Below the pieces are notes generated by a model. The model did not search any database and was not told the origin of the DNA. It worked only from the letters and a program-made list of their open reading frames with translations. A stretch of DNA of 64,000 bases, from positions 124,001 through 188,000 of the forward strand of contig CAVWMN010000003.1 in NCBI GenBank assembly GCA_963756115.1. Reading direction: 5' to 3'. Shown here piece by piece: positions 45,502 through 55,820 of this stretch. Every line of letters starts with the position of its first letter. The first letter of the stretch is position 1. The translations under genes were made by a program, and so were the position numbers. The DNA comes from JTS-RE37 sp963756115. Lineage in GTDB: Bacteria > Bacteroidota > Bacteroidia > Flavobacteriales > Flavobacteriaceae.

Positions 45502-46467
45502 ATGACAACCTACCTTCCCCCCAATCCTGAATTATGGAAAGGACGTATGTCCGGACATAATCGGTATATCCATGAAATAATATCCTGTACAGACCTCGGG
45601 TCCGGAATGCCGGTTCCTGCATCGAACGGCATCGTATTTCTGGGGTATGCCTGTGATGAAGGGGTTAAAAGAAACCTGGGCAGGCCCGGGGCTGCTGAAG
45701 GACCCGATGTGCTTCGGGAACAACTTGCCAAACTTCCCGCCAACTTTATCGAACAGACCCACCTCCTTGACGGAGGCAGCATCGTATGTGCGGATAACGA
45801 TCTGGAAGGAGCACAGGCAGCATTGGGCAACCGGGTCTCAGATCTGCTGAAACTGGGTTTATTTCCCATATTAATGGGCGGGGGGCACGATATGGCGTAC
45901 GGGCATTATAACGGCATCAAAAAACACCTCGGGCAAAACAAAACGATAGGCATTATTAACTTCGATGCCCATTTTGACCTCAGGAATAATGAAGGAGGCA
46001 ACAATTCCGGGACCCCCTTCTATCAGATAGCCCGGGATTGCATTGCAGCGCAACGCCCGTTTGAATACCTGTGCCTGGGGATCCGGGAGGACGCCAATGA
46101 CAGCAACTTATTTGAAACAGCCCTGGAACTGGAGGTGGACTACATCAAAACCGACCAGTTTTCGATGCATCGGCTGGAACAGGTAAAACGGGAAATCAAA
46201 TTATTCACAGATAAGGTAGATGTTGTCTATGTCACCATAGACCTGGATGGTTTCTCTTCCGCCTATGCCCCGGGGGTTAGCGCGGCATCCCCAATGGGTT
46301 TTTCCCCGGATATTGTACTGGAATCATTAAAGGTGATCGCCGAAACCAAAAAATTGATCAGCATGGATATCGCCGAACTCAATCCGGCATTAGACAGGGA
46401 CAACCAGACAGCCAAGCTGGCGGCAAGCCTCGTTCATTTTATTATCCATAAGAAGGAACTACTCTAA
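45502..46467 (+). CDS. hutG: formimidoylglutamase (arginase/agmatinase family)
   Basis: 321 residues. Ureohydrolase binuclear Mn2+ motifs GGGHDMAYGHYN, NFDAHFDLR and VTIDLDGFSSAYAPGVSA. It splits N-formimino-L-glutamate into glutamate and formamide, the last step of the hut pathway. The family link could also suit agmatinase or arginase, but the place at the end of hutHIU settles it. It ends in a 9-bp convergent overlap with hmgA. Confidence 0.93.
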   Translation: MTTYLPPNPELWKGRMSGHNRYIHEIISCTDLGSGMPVPASNGIVFLGYACDEGVKRNLGRPGAAEGPDVLREQLAKLPANFIEQTHLLDGGSIVCADNDLEGAQAALGNRVSDLLKLGLFPILMGGGHDMAYGHYNGIKKHLGQNKTIGIINFDAHFDLRNNEGGNNSGTPFYQIARDCIAAQRPFEYLCLGIREDANDSNLFETALELEVDYIKTDQFSMHRLEQVKREIKLFTDKVDVVYVTIDLDGFSSAYAPGVSAASPMGFSPDIVLESLKVIAETKKLISMDIAELNPALDRDNQTAKLAASLVHFIIHKKELL

Positions 46468-47616
46468 CCAGGATTTATAATATTTCCCATCGTCGATATC
46501 CAGGGCTTCCCTGGTAAGCTGCAAAGGCTTAAATGTATCGATCATCACCGCCAGTTCCTCTGTTTTGGTTTTGCCGATGCTGGCTTCGTAAGTCCCGGGG
46601 TGCGGGCCATGCGGGATTCCGGCAGGATGCAATGAAATATAACCCTGGTCGATATTTTTACGGCTCATAAAATCCCCGTCCACATAATATAAAACCTCAT
46701 CGGAATCAATGTTTGAATGGTTATAGGGGGCCGGGATGGAATCAGGGTGGTAATCATACAGCCGCGGGCAAAAAGAACATACCACAAAGGCAGCAGTCTC
46801 AAAAGTCTGGTGTACCGGCGGTGGCTGATGTACCCTGCCCGTTATGGGTTCAAAATCGTGTATGGAAAAACCATACGGGTAATTGTAGCCATCCCAGCCG
46901 ACCACATCAAATGGATGGGTAGCATAGATAAGTTGATGGAGCTGGCCCTGTTTTTTAACCTTCATAAGGAATTCCCCTTTTTCATCATGGGTTTGCAGGT
47001 TCCGCGGCAATTTGAAGTCGCGCTCACAAAAGGGGGCGTGCTCCAGGTGTTGCCCAAACCAGTTACGGTACCTTTTTGGTGTATAGATCGGATGGTAGGA
47101 TTCCGCTATCAGCAACCGGTTTTCAGAGGAGTCAAATTCGATCTGATAGATCATTCCCCTGGGGATAACGAGGTAATCCCCATATTCGAACGGGATTTCG
47201 CCAAGCATGGTTTTGAGGGTTCCCGTACCCTTATGGACGAATATAAGTTCATCTGCATTGGCGTTCTTGTAAAAATAACCGGTCAATGATTTTTTCGGGG
47301 CGGCCAGGGAAATATGCACATCGTTGTTAAAGAGCAATACCTTCCTGCTATCCAGAAAATCTTCCGCAGTTTTAACCTCAAAACCCTTGAGCAACCGGGA
47401 TTTTATGTTGTATTGCACGGCGGCCTTTGGTGCAATGTCTGCTGCCCCTTCCACCTCTTTTACCTGTGTAGGCCTGTGGAGATGGTACATCAGTGAAGAC
47501 ATGCCATCAAAACCTATTGTTCCGAACAGTTGCTCGTAATGCAGGCTGCCATCTTTCTTTTTAAATACAGTGTGCCTCTTGTGGGGGATCTTACCTAAGG
47601 TGTGGTATACCGGCAT
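46459..47616 (-). CDS. hmgA: homogentisate 1,2-dioxygenase
   Basis: 385 residues. Cupin-type dioxygenase with the signature HPAGIPHGPHPGTYEASIG, GTGTLKTMLGEIPFEYGDYLVIPRGMIY and DVVGWDGYNYPYGFSIHDFEP. It opens the ring of homogentisate to maleylacetoacetate in tyrosine/phenylalanine degradation, with Fe2+. Bacteroidota forms are somewhat shorter than the 430-445 residue proteobacterial/eukaryotic forms. The other genes of that path are not in the window. Convergent with the hut operon. Confidence 0.93.
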   Translation of the reverse strand: MPVYHTLGKIPHKRHTVFKKKDGSLHYEQLFGTIGFDGMSSLMYHLHRPTQVKEVEGAADIAPKAAVQYNIKSRLLKGFEVKTAEDFLDSRKVLLFNNDVHISLAAPKKSLTGYFYKNANADELIFVHKGTGTLKTMLGEIPFEYGDYLVIPRGMIYQIEFDSSENRLLIAESYHPIYTPKRYRNWFGQHLEHAPFCERDFKLPRNLQTHDEKGEFLMKVKKQGQLHQLIYATHPFDVVGWDGYNYPYGFSIHDFEPITGRVHQPPPVHQTFETAAFVVCSFCPRLYDYHPDSIPAPYNHSNIDSDEVLYYVDGDFMSRKNIDQGYISLHPAGIPHGPHPGTYEASIGKTKTEELAVMIDTFKPLQLTREALDIDDGKYYKSWLE

Positions 47617-47752
47617 GTTGAAATCAATTTAGAATCTTCTTTAAAATTACGATAAATTGAAGGTATTGTGAAATGTAGCGGCATAATTCTAAATCCACCA
47701 GGAAACAGGGATTGCGTCATCCGGGGAATGGGGATCGTTGGAAAGATCCAAT
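47617..47752. promoter_or_regulatory. hmgA upstream region
   Basis: About 135 bp between the hmgA start and the NDH-2 terminator. It should hold the hmgA promoter; TAATTTTA at 47642-47649 on the minus strand is one mismatch from TAnnTTTG but lacks a good partner. Confidence 0.3.
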
Positions 47753-47779
47753 AAAAAAAGCCTCCCCGAAAAGGAAAGC
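47753..47779 (-). terminator. terminator after NDH-2
   Basis: On the minus strand GCTTTCC pairs with GGGAGGC (two G-U pairs) around TTTTCG, then seven Ts. About 147 bp after the NDH-2 stop. From 47780 to 47925 there is no coding sequence; a small hairpin GCAGG/CCTGC is near 47840. Confidence 0.6.
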
Positions 47780-47925
47780 CTTTCATTGGCAGTTATCAAA
47801 TTAATTGATAGCTACACATTTGCACTTTACCCTAAAGCAGGGAGTACCTGCCCATAGGTTCTGTGCACAACACAACATTGCAAATATACTAAACTTTTTA
47901 AATTTTAAAGCCTTCGGGGAGCCTT

Positions 47926-49203
47926 TTACATGTTGGGCTTAAATGGCCGAACAATGAGTCGGGCTGCCTTGTCATAATTGATATAATTATAGGCCCAGTT
48001 AAAGAGTACGATCACCTTATTCCGGAAACCAACCAGTGACATCAGGTGTACGAACATCCAGATGAACCAGGCAAAGAACCCGCCGAAACTGAACCTTGGC
48101 AGATCCACTACCGCTTTGTTCCTGCCGATAGTCGCCATTTCTCCTTTGTTATAGTATGCAAACGGTTTCATAGACTCCCCGCTTAGTACCCTTTTTAAAT
48201 TCTCGGCGAGAAGTTCTCCTTGTTGTATGGCCGGCTGCGCCATTTGCGGATGTCCTTTCGGGTATTCGTCCGTCTCCATATAAGCGATATCCCCAATGGC
48301 AAAAATATTTTCGAACCCTTCAACCTGGTTCATTTTGTTGACCTTATACCGGTTTAGTTTTCCCATCAGTGCGGCCTCCGGGAAACCCCCGATGACGGCA
48401 CCGGTTACACCGGCAGTCCAGATAAAATTCCGGGTCCTGAACTTTTGGCCATCGTTGGTAGTCAGTACCTCACCGTCATAGTTGTTCACCAGGGTATTTA
48501 AATGCAACCGTACCCCGAATTCAGAAAGGAATTCCGTCGCTTTTCTGGAAGCATGTTCAGACATGGGGGGCAATACCCGGTCTGCTCCTTCAAAAAGATG
48601 AATTTCCATTTCATCAATATTCAAATGCCTGTAATCCTTCGGGAAAACGTTTCGTTTTAATTCTGCGAAGGCCCCCGCCAGTTCAACCCCGGTTGGCCCG
48701 GCCCCGATAATGCAGAAATTAAGCAGTGCCAGCCGTTCTTCCGGATCTTCACAATCATCCGCTTCCTCGAAATTTTGGAGCATCAGGCTCCGGATATTGA
48801 GGGATTGCGGGACACTTTTCATGGGCATGGCATGCTTTTGAATTTCGGTGTTTCCAAAAAAATTGGTCTTGGTACCGGTAGCAAGCACCAGATAATCGAA
48901 GCTTAGTGTTCCGATATCAGTATAAATCTTGGATGCCTTCGGGTCGATCCTTTCCACCGTAGCCCACCTGAAATGGAAATTCCGGAGCTTCTTCAGTATT
49001 TTACGAATGGGGTACGCAATGGAATCAGGTTCCAGGCCACCGGTGGATACCTGGTAAAGCAAGGGTTGGAATGTATGGTAGTTGTGCTTGTCTATCAGTA
49101 CTACCTGTGCTTTTAAATTCTTCAGTTTCTTAGCCACGGAAATACCTGCAAATCCGCCTCCGATGATCACCACCCTCTTCTGCCCGTTATCCGCTATATT
49201 CAT
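47926..49203 (-). CDS. ndh: type II NADH:quinone oxidoreductase (NDH-2-like)
   Basis: 425 residues. FAD motif VVIIGGGFAGISVAKKL at residues 11-27, second Rossmann motif IIGAGPTGVELAGAFAEL near 163-180, IFAIGDIAYME (about 300) and PQMAQPAIQQGELLAENL; the C-terminus has the hydrophobic GFFAWFIWMFVHLMSLVGFRNK segment that binds the membrane in this family. It passes electrons from NADH to quinone without pumping protons. 78 bp downstream of the DUF5107 gene; probably a separate unit. Confidence 0.92.
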   Translation of the reverse strand: MNIADNGQKRVVIIGGGFAGISVAKKLKNLKAQVVLIDKHNYHTFQPLLYQVSTGGLEPDSIAYPIRKILKKLRNFHFRWATVERIDPKASKIYTDIGTLSFDYLVLATGTKTNFFGNTEIQKHAMPMKSVPQSLNIRSLMLQNFEEADDCEDPEERLALLNFCIIGAGPTGVELAGAFAELKRNVFPKDYRHLNIDEMEIHLFEGADRVLPPMSEHASRKATEFLSEFGVRLHLNTLVNNYDGEVLTTNDGQKFRTRNFIWTAGVTGAVIGGFPEAALMGKLNRYKVNKMNQVEGFENIFAIGDIAYMETDEYPKGHPQMAQPAIQQGELLAENLKRVLSGESMKPFAYYNKGEMATIGRNKAVVDLPRFSFGGFFAWFIWMFVHLMSLVGFRNKVIVLFNWAYNYINYDKAARLIVRPFKPNM

Positions 49204-49280
49204 GTCTCTACGTATTCAGATGCATCCGCAAATTAGGGTTACCTTTTGAATAACCATGACCCCATTGCCGATTAAAGTGA

Positions 49281-52200
49281 CTATTTACCAAAATTAACGG
49301 AAGTTTCCATAACATCCCAGATTTCAGGAGCCACAATTTCCTTTGGCCGTAATCCGGACAGGAGGTTTGCGTCTTGCCGGAAAAAGGCAATTGCAAGCTG
49401 GATCCTGGGGTCGGCAGCCAGGCCCGCGTTCTCCCAGCCGGCAATCAGCTGTTCCGCATCTGCCCCCTGGTCCATCAGCCGGAGTGCGAGCAGGCCAAAC
49501 AAATGGTTGGTCATGGGTTTTTCAGCGGTGTCCCTGGTGAATTCTATGATTTCCGCAAGCATTGAATTTTGGTTTTTGCTGTCACCTGATTGTCCGTAGG
49601 ACCAGGCAAGCAGGTAATCTTCCATGCGGGTATCCACCTCATAGGGTTTTCCAACTCCCAGGTTTTCCGGCCATTCCCTAACCTGGAGCAACAAGGCAAC
49701 TGCCTCGCCGTACGCTTTCTTTTCAAGCTTCTCCAAGGCACCTAAAAGAAGGGCTTTATCATAGATATCCTTGCTTTCAGAAGCATGTTCAAACGGCAGT
49801 ATCCGGATGTTCTTCAAAATCTTAATGCTTTCCTGATACCGTTTTACCATCAGGGAAGCTTTGGCATGGCTGAGGCCTATATTGTAATTCCCTTTATACC
49901 TGGTGTACGCCCGGGAACTGAGTTTATAAGCCGATTCAAATTGCGCCTGATCCAGCAAAAAATGGATATACTCTTCCCATAACTTCCAGTCGTCCTTTTC
50001 CAGTTGCACTGCTTTCTCATAATCCCCCTGCCTCCTTTCAAAGGTTGCATCGGTGGCTATCCTTGCCCGGAAACGATAGAAAATATCGGAATCTGGTTCT
50101 TCCCCCAGGGCGTTTAACAAGGAGCGTCCTTCTGCCTCCCTTCCCACAGCCAGGTAATTCAATGCCAGGTAATAACGGGCCTTCCAGCCTGCTTCCGTGC
50201 CCTGTGCCCATTCAAGCACCGGTATGGTTTCGATTCGGTACGGGAACACAAAATCCGGGGGGGCCGCCAGGGCCGTATTCAACAGCGCCTTGCTGCTTTC
50301 TTCATTGGAGTCTTTACGTAAATAGGCCAGCCATATCTTGTTCTTGGGAGTATCCGAAGCCAGTTCCAATACTTTTACAGCATCTCCGGTAAGGCCAAGC
50401 TGGCTGTACCGGATGGCAAGCTCCAGAACGCTTTCTTCCCTGAATTCATTTTGGATGTTTTCAAGGGGATCACCACTCCCGACATCCGGGGTACGGAACA
50501 AATAGTCTTCGGTTGAAACCAAATGGTCCATGGGATCCTGGTCCAGGAGGAGCGCTTTTTGAGATGCAAATTCCTGTGAAACACCTGATAATCTTGCCAC
50601 TATGAGCAGTAATTGCCGGGCATTACTGTTGGATGCATTGTAATCCAGTGCCTTCCCGGCATACGCCCTGGCCTCTGGCAAATCCCGGTTGGCCAGGTAT
50701 ACCTCCCCCATCCGGGTATAGGCTGCAGAACGGTATTTTATACTCCGGGCCGCCCATCCCAAGGATTCGAGAGCATTTACAGCATCCCCCTTGGCCATAT
50801 AGGCATTCCCCGCTGCGTAATTGGCATCGGCATCATAGGTGTCGACCTTTAAAGCTGCAAGGGCATATTCCAGTGCCTTATCGTAATCGGCGCTGCGATA
50901 CTCCAGTTCTGATAGCTTTACCAAGGCCAATATATGAAAGGGATCTGTTGCCAACAGGGTCTTGAATTTTTCCCTGGCCTCTTCAAAACTCCGGAATTTC
51001 ATAGCTTCCCACCCTTCTGCATACAGCATTTCCCCGGGTGAGGCTTTCATGGTTTCATCGGATTGGAAAGGCCTGTTCAGCAAGGTTTTCCCCTTATCAG
51101 TGGTGTAACTCAGGAGGCCGGCTACTTCAATTGCAACGGTATCCGTTTCCAAAGCCGGGATGGCAGTGCTTAATACCCCCATGGGCTTTAAGTTGACAGG
51201 TTGGGAAGAGACCTGTTCGCCATTGACGGAAACGGAAAGGTTGCCTTCCAATGCCTGCAAGGCATTGATGCCTATAATTGCTTCCCCGTCCTGGTATTCC
51301 ACGTTTATAATCCCATATTCATTGGCTTCCTTCATTCCGCCTATCGCGCGTATCGGGAACCATATTTCACGCCATTCATCCATGACATAGGGTTCAAAAG
51401 GAGCCTGGGAAATGGGATTCACCGCGCCAGGGAAATACTGGTTGAACAGGCGGCCCGCCTGAAATTCAATATACTGGCCGTCACTCTCCGTCAATAGGTC
51501 TTCCCAGATACCGCCGGACCTGGACAGGGCCCACAGCCAAAGTTTTTGCCCGGGCATCTGCTCATAGGGGGACCAGTGTCCGAAACCAAATTCCCGGTTG
51601 TGGTAATATCCGCCAAAAAAATCCTTGTAGGCGCCAACGATGTGGTATGATTTGGACGGACCAAAATTATTGTTCCTGTAAAATGCCAGGTTCCTCCCCG
51701 ATTCATCCACAGGCCAGGGATGGGGGTCTCCATTGTGCTCCAGGTAGCTATCACCCGGGATAAAGAATTCGAGGTCGTCCGCAGCCACTGCCGCTGCAGT
51801 CATCCAATTGTAATAGGACTGATTCAATGGGGTGGGGTTATACCAGGAAGCGCGGGTTTCAAAAAAAGCCTTGTCCTTTTCCAGCCGGATCTCAACACGC
51901 CATAGGGTCCTGGAAGGCAGATCCAGGTTCCCCACGAAGCAACTCACACTCCCGTCTTCATTCTCACGGATCAGGTAATCAACCGGGGTAGCCGTGGCGG
52001 GGGTATGACCAATGATCCCGAAATTAAACTCAATCCCCCCTGACGTCCAGGGGCCACGCATGGCAATATTCCGGAATTTGACCACCTCATTCTTGTACAG
52101 GAATTCCTCTCCCGTACCTTTTTCGATGGCACCCCAGACCTTCCCCCCTATCTCAGGCAGGACAAAAACCCTGATATACTCATTTTCCAGGGTTACCACC

Positions 52201-52421
52201 TTCCATTCCTTTTTTTCAGAAGTATGCCGATATCCTTCGAATTTAAAATAGGGGTATATCTTGGGGTTATCTGCCAGGATCGGCACCGGATTGGGGTCAT
52301 CGAATGCATAGGTGTCCAAAGACACCATTTCTTCCCTGATGGTGGCTGATTGGGCCGGCAGTAAGTGATGCAAAAGCATCAGCATAAAAAAACCAATATA
52401 TCTAATGAGCCTCATGATCAT
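49281..52421 (-). CDS. exported DUF5107-TPR protein
   Basis: 1046 residues. Signal peptide (about 1-24), a DUF5107 domain (about 30-370; LENEYIRVFVLPEIGGKVWGAIEKGTGEEFLY, RGPWTSGGIEFNFG, GHWSPYEQMPGQKLWLWALSR), which resembles the galactose-mutarotase fold, then tetratricopeptide repeats to the end (FHILALVKLSELEYRSADYDKALEYALAAL and others). The His/Glu set typical of glycoside-binding folds (GIEFNFGIIGHTPA) is present. Possible sugar-processing or binding role in the periplasm. Overlaps CRTAC1 by 20 bp and so belongs to the same transcript. Confidence 0.85.
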   Translation of the reverse strand: MIMRLIRYIGFFMLMLLHHLLPAQSATIREEMVSLDTYAFDDPNPVPILADNPKIYPYFKFEGYRHTSEKKEWKVVTLENEYIRVFVLPEIGGKVWGAIEKGTGEEFLYKNEVVKFRNIAMRGPWTSGGIEFNFGIIGHTPATATPVDYLIRENEDGSVSCFVGNLDLPSRTLWRVEIRLEKDKAFFETRASWYNPTPLNQSYYNWMTAAAVAADDLEFFIPGDSYLEHNGDPHPWPVDESGRNLAFYRNNNFGPSKSYHIVGAYKDFFGGYYHNREFGFGHWSPYEQMPGQKLWLWALSRSGGIWEDLLTESDGQYIEFQAGRLFNQYFPGAVNPISQAPFEPYVMDEWREIWFPIRAIGGMKEANEYGIINVEYQDGEAIIGINALQALEGNLSVSVNGEQVSSQPVNLKPMGVLSTAIPALETDTVAIEVAGLLSYTTDKGKTLLNRPFQSDETMKASPGEMLYAEGWEAMKFRSFEEAREKFKTLLATDPFHILALVKLSELEYRSADYDKALEYALAALKVDTYDADANYAAGNAYMAKGDAVNALESLGWAARSIKYRSAAYTRMGEVYLANRDLPEARAYAGKALDYNASNSNARQLLLIVARLSGVSQEFASQKALLLDQDPMDHLVSTEDYLFRTPDVGSGDPLENIQNEFREESVLELAIRYSQLGLTGDAVKVLELASDTPKNKIWLAYLRKDSNEESSKALLNTALAAPPDFVFPYRIETIPVLEWAQGTEAGWKARYYLALNYLAVGREAEGRSLLNALGEEPDSDIFYRFRARIATDATFERRQGDYEKAVQLEKDDWKLWEEYIHFLLDQAQFESAYKLSSRAYTRYKGNYNIGLSHAKASLMVKRYQESIKILKNIRILPFEHASESKDIYDKALLLGALEKLEKKAYGEAVALLLQVREWPENLGVGKPYEVDTRMEDYLLAWSYGQSGDSKNQNSMLAEIIEFTRDTAEKPMTNHLFGLLALRLMDQGADAEQLIAGWENAGLAADPRIQLAIAFFRQDANLLSGLRPKEIVAPEIWDVMETSVNFGK

Positions 52422-55400
52422 TTGTTTCTTGTTCCTGTATCTTATATATCCTCGGAATAGTATTGTTCAATGCGAAAATGCAGATACGGCGACCCAGCGC
52501 ATCAGTAAAACCGAGGATATCCCGTACCTCCCCATCGATATCCAGGCCGCTTTGAGATGGGTCTGAAGCCCTAAAACCACCAGTGCCATCTCCCAGCAAA
52601 AGAACTCCCCTGTTGGCATCATACCGTCCGTACTTAACCCTGCTCCCGTAAAAATTGCCCCCCATCAGGATATCCAAACGTCCGTCATTATTAAAATCCC
52701 CCGGCAGAATTCCATATACCGGGGCAAACTGTGCTACTGCCGGAAGGGGTGATAGTGTAAAGGTAGTATCGCCCTTGTTTTCCATATACGCACTTGCAAA
52801 ATCAACCGCTTTCAGGACCCGTGCCCCCTGCAGTTCGGATTCTGTAAATATATCTGTCAGCTTTTGTCCGGCATAATCCGAATAATTGACATACCGGGAT
52901 TTGAGCATGCTTAGCTGCCCCAGCAGGTCATCCTTCGAAAAAACAGGGTAACTCTCCCCCATAACATAGGAACATAGGATGGGATCAAGGGAACCATTGG
53001 CATCGAAATCCTTCACACAGAGGGTTACAGGCTCCCTGGCTGATGCCTTCAGCTGCGAATTCAGCCCAAAATTCCCCAGTACATAATCCATATCCCCGTC
53101 GCCGTCAAAATCCCCCTGTTCTATACTATTCCACCAACCCTGGGTTTCCGCTGTACCGGACTCTTCCGAAATATTGGTAAGGGTTTTGCCGTCGTTCTTA
53201 AAAACCTGTATTCCCATCCACTCGCCCACTGCGATAAGATCCGGCAATTCATCCCCGTTGATATCAGTCCAGATAGCATCCGTAACCATTCCCAAACCGG
53301 CCAGCCCACTGATCACGGAAGAACCGGTATCTGTAAAGTTACCCGTACCGTCATTTTCCAGGATATAGCTGGGAGGAGAACTGGGGTACCTTCCCGGCAC
53401 CAGCCTCCCTCCTACAAAAAGGTCCTCATCCCCATCCCTGTCGAAATCAGAAGCGGCCACACAGGAACTGCTGCCCGGCATTTTTGGAACAGCTCCTTCC
53501 CGCCTGTTGAACGAGCCACTGCCGTTGTTGAAATACAGCCGGTCCTGCAGCAATTCTGAACCGGTATCAAAATCGTTGCCGCCACTAACCACGTACAGGT
53601 CCATATCGTTATCTCCGTCCGCATCAAAAAACAGGGCTCCGATATCTTCGGATCCCGCATCCTGCTTAAAGGCCTGGCTCCCCGAACGACGGAACTTACC
53701 AGTATTTTCCTGTAACCAAACCTCTCCCGCCTGTCCACTGGCACCCCCAATAAATAAGTCTTCCAGGCCATCCCCGTCAACATCGGCTATCGCCATCCTG
53801 GGTCCCTGTGTTGATAGTTTATGGGGCAGCAATTGTTCCCGCTTGAAATCGTTATAATTATTTTCAATATGTGTATACGGCAGGATACTATCTGCGGTGA
53901 CCTCTTTAAAATAAGATATCCCAGCTGTAACTGCCTCCTCGGGGATACCTTTAGAATCGCGCTGGTAGAGGACCAGGGACTGATTGGCCTTAACATTGTT
54001 CAGTCGGGCTTCGGTACCTGTCGGCCAGGTAACCTTCACGGTCTTGACAGCCTGCACATCCCCCAGGCCAAAGACCATTGTATAGTCAACGGAGGACTGA
54101 TACCCCCGTGTTGGCATTTGTTCCTGTAGCAGCACCTTACCGGAATCCAGCTCCACCTCAACCCGGGATCCTATTCCAAAGGTATTCCCCCCTTCCCCCA
54201 CGAGTTGTATCCTGATGTAGTTATTGCCGCTTAATTTTTCGCTGTTGTTCCGGTACACAAAGGCTTCTTCTTCAATGTTGTTTACCACAAGGTCAAGGTC
54301 CCCGTCATTATCCAGGTCCCCGTAGGCAGCACCGTTGGAGAGGGATTCCTGGTTGAGGCCCCATTGCTGGTTGACCTTGGTAAAGCTAAGGTCCCCGTTA
54401 TTGTGATACGCATAGTTCTCCACAACGGTAGCAGGGATCTTTTCCAGCAATTCCATAATGGCAGTACGCTGCCCGGTTTTAGTTTCCTTCAATTTTTCCT
54501 GGACAGCGTAATTCATAAAATCCATATTGGTATAATCCCGCTTGTACCCGTTGGTGATGTAAAGGTCCTTATACCCGTCATTGTCCAGATCGGCGAAGAG
54601 CGAAGACCAGCTCCAGTCCGTGTTGGAAATCCCCGCGAACTGCCCGATCTCTGAAAAGGACCCTCCCTTATTGTTGAGTTGCAACATATTCCGCATGGAC
54701 TGGTTATAAAACCCGGATTTCACCAGGAGGCTGTATTTATCATAATTATCAGGTCCGGAGACCATTTTTTGCCGGTAATTATCCTCGGGCAGCATATCGA
54801 GGGTCATGATATCGGTATACCCGTCATTATTGATATCCCCAATGTCTGACCCCATTGAAAAAAGGGATGTATGCCCGATATGGGCTTCCAGGTTTTCCGT
54901 AAACGTGCCATTCTTATTATTGATATACAGGTAATCCTGTTCATTGTAGTCGTTGGAGACATAGATATCAGGCCACCCGTCATTATTGATATCTGATATG
55001 GCGATGCCCAGCCCAAATCCCAATACATTGGAAACAAGCCCGGCCTGGTTGCTTACATCTATGAACTGACCCCCATCATTACGGTATAGTTTATCCGCAT
55101 AGGCTTCGTTCTTCCGATTCTTGAGCTGCGGGGTGATCTGGCCGAAACCGGCATACTCCTGTGTGGAATGGTTGAGCACATAAAGGTCCAGGTCCCCGTC
55201 CCGGTCGAAATCAAAAAAGGCCCCCTGGGTTGAATACCCGGCATCATCCACGCCAAAGGCCGCCCCTTTTTCCGTAAAGGTTAGATCCCCGTTATTGATA
55301 AACAGCAGGTTTTTCCTATTGGCCGGATCCGAGGCAGCGGAACGGCATACGTAAATATCCAGGTAACCGTCCGCATTAACATCTGCCATGGTGGTACCGG

Positions 55401-55746
55401 TATTCCAAAGCCCTGCTGCGAAAACACCTGCCTTTTCTGCAATTTCCGTGAATTCTAAATTTCCCTGGTTGATATACAGCCTGCTCCCAACCATGTTTCC
55501 GGTGAAATAGATATCCGGCAGGCCATCATTGTTGAGGTCACCGACAGAGATTCCCCCACCGTTATACAGGTAACCGTATTCCAGGACATTGAACTGCGGG
55601 GTTTCTTTCAGGATATTTTTGAAGCGTATCCCGGTATCATCCGGGTCCATAAGCGTGAACAGGGTGGGGGTTTCCTCCTTCCGGCAGGAAATAAAACCCA
55701 TGCAACAGCATGTTATTACAAGCATAAACCGTAATTGCCTCATCAT
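52402..55746 (-). CDS. CRTAC1-family lipoprotein (FG-GAP/VCBS repeats, ASPIC/UnbV domain)
   Basis: 1114 residues. Lipobox GFISC (Cys21). Many Ca2+-binding FG-GAP repeats of the form DLNNDGLPDIYF, DVNADGYLDIYV, DFDRDGDLDLYV in two propeller blocks (about 60-480 and 640-1070), with an ASPIC/UnbV domain between (about 520-600; GSRVEVELDSGKVLLQEQ, TVKVTWPTGTEARL). It lies at the cell surface or in the periplasm. Such proteins accompany SusC/D pairs in many Bacteroidota; role unknown, perhaps glycan or protein binding. It is upstream of and overlaps the DUF5107 gene. Confidence 0.9.
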   Translation of the reverse strand: MMRQLRFMLVITCCCMGFISCRKEETPTLFTLMDPDDTGIRFKNILKETPQFNVLEYGYLYNGGGISVGDLNNDGLPDIYFTGNMVGSRLYINQGNLEFTEIAEKAGVFAAGLWNTGTTMADVNADGYLDIYVCRSAASDPANRKNLLFINNGDLTFTEKGAAFGVDDAGYSTQGAFFDFDRDGDLDLYVLNHSTQEYAGFGQITPQLKNRKNEAYADKLYRNDGGQFIDVSNQAGLVSNVLGFGLGIAISDINNDGWPDIYVSNDYNEQDYLYINNKNGTFTENLEAHIGHTSLFSMGSDIGDINNDGYTDIMTLDMLPEDNYRQKMVSGPDNYDKYSLLVKSGFYNQSMRNMLQLNNKGGSFSEIGQFAGISNTDWSWSSLFADLDNDGYKDLYITNGYKRDYTNMDFMNYAVQEKLKETKTGQRTAIMELLEKIPATVVENYAYHNNGDLSFTKVNQQWGLNQESLSNGAAYGDLDNDGDLDLVVNNIEEEAFVYRNNSEKLSGNNYIRIQLVGEGGNTFGIGSRVEVELDSGKVLLQEQMPTRGYQSSVDYTMVFGLGDVQAVKTVKVTWPTGTEARLNNVKANQSLVLYQRDSKGIPEEAVTAGISYFKEVTADSILPYTHIENNYNDFKREQLLPHKLSTQGPRMAIADVDGDGLEDLFIGGASGQAGEVWLQENTGKFRRSGSQAFKQDAGSEDIGALFFDADGDNDMDLYVVSGGNDFDTGSELLQDRLYFNNGSGSFNRREGAVPKMPGSSSCVAASDFDRDGDEDLFVGGRLVPGRYPSSPPSYILENDGTGNFTDTGSSVISGLAGLGMVTDAIWTDINGDELPDLIAVGEWMGIQVFKNDGKTLTNISEESGTAETQGWWNSIEQGDFDGDGDMDYVLGNFGLNSQLKASAREPVTLCVKDFDANGSLDPILCSYVMGESYPVFSKDDLLGQLSMLKSRYVNYSDYAGQKLTDIFTESELQGARVLKAVDFASAYMENKGDTTFTLSPLPAVAQFAPVYGILPGDFNNDGRLDILMGGNFYGSRVKYGRYDANRGVLLLGDGTGGFRASDPSQSGLDIDGEVRDILGFTDALGRRICIFALNNTIPRIYKIQEQETNDHEAH

Positions 55747-55820
55747 ATGTTGCTATCAATCAGTGCTGACATGCGATCATCTATTTGTAATCAGTAAGGA
55801 CATCCCGGATGCGGAAACAA

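Noticed and set aside
50045..54654. Plus-strand reading frames across the DUF5107 and CRTAC1 genes
   Set aside because: They are shadows of GC-rich minus-strand genes, have no family features and no start context.
52402..55746. RTX-type toxin or integrin-like adhesin
   Set aside because: The Ca2+-binding repeats are FG-GAP blades with an ASPIC/UnbV domain and a lipobox, which fits CRTAC1-type lipoproteins.
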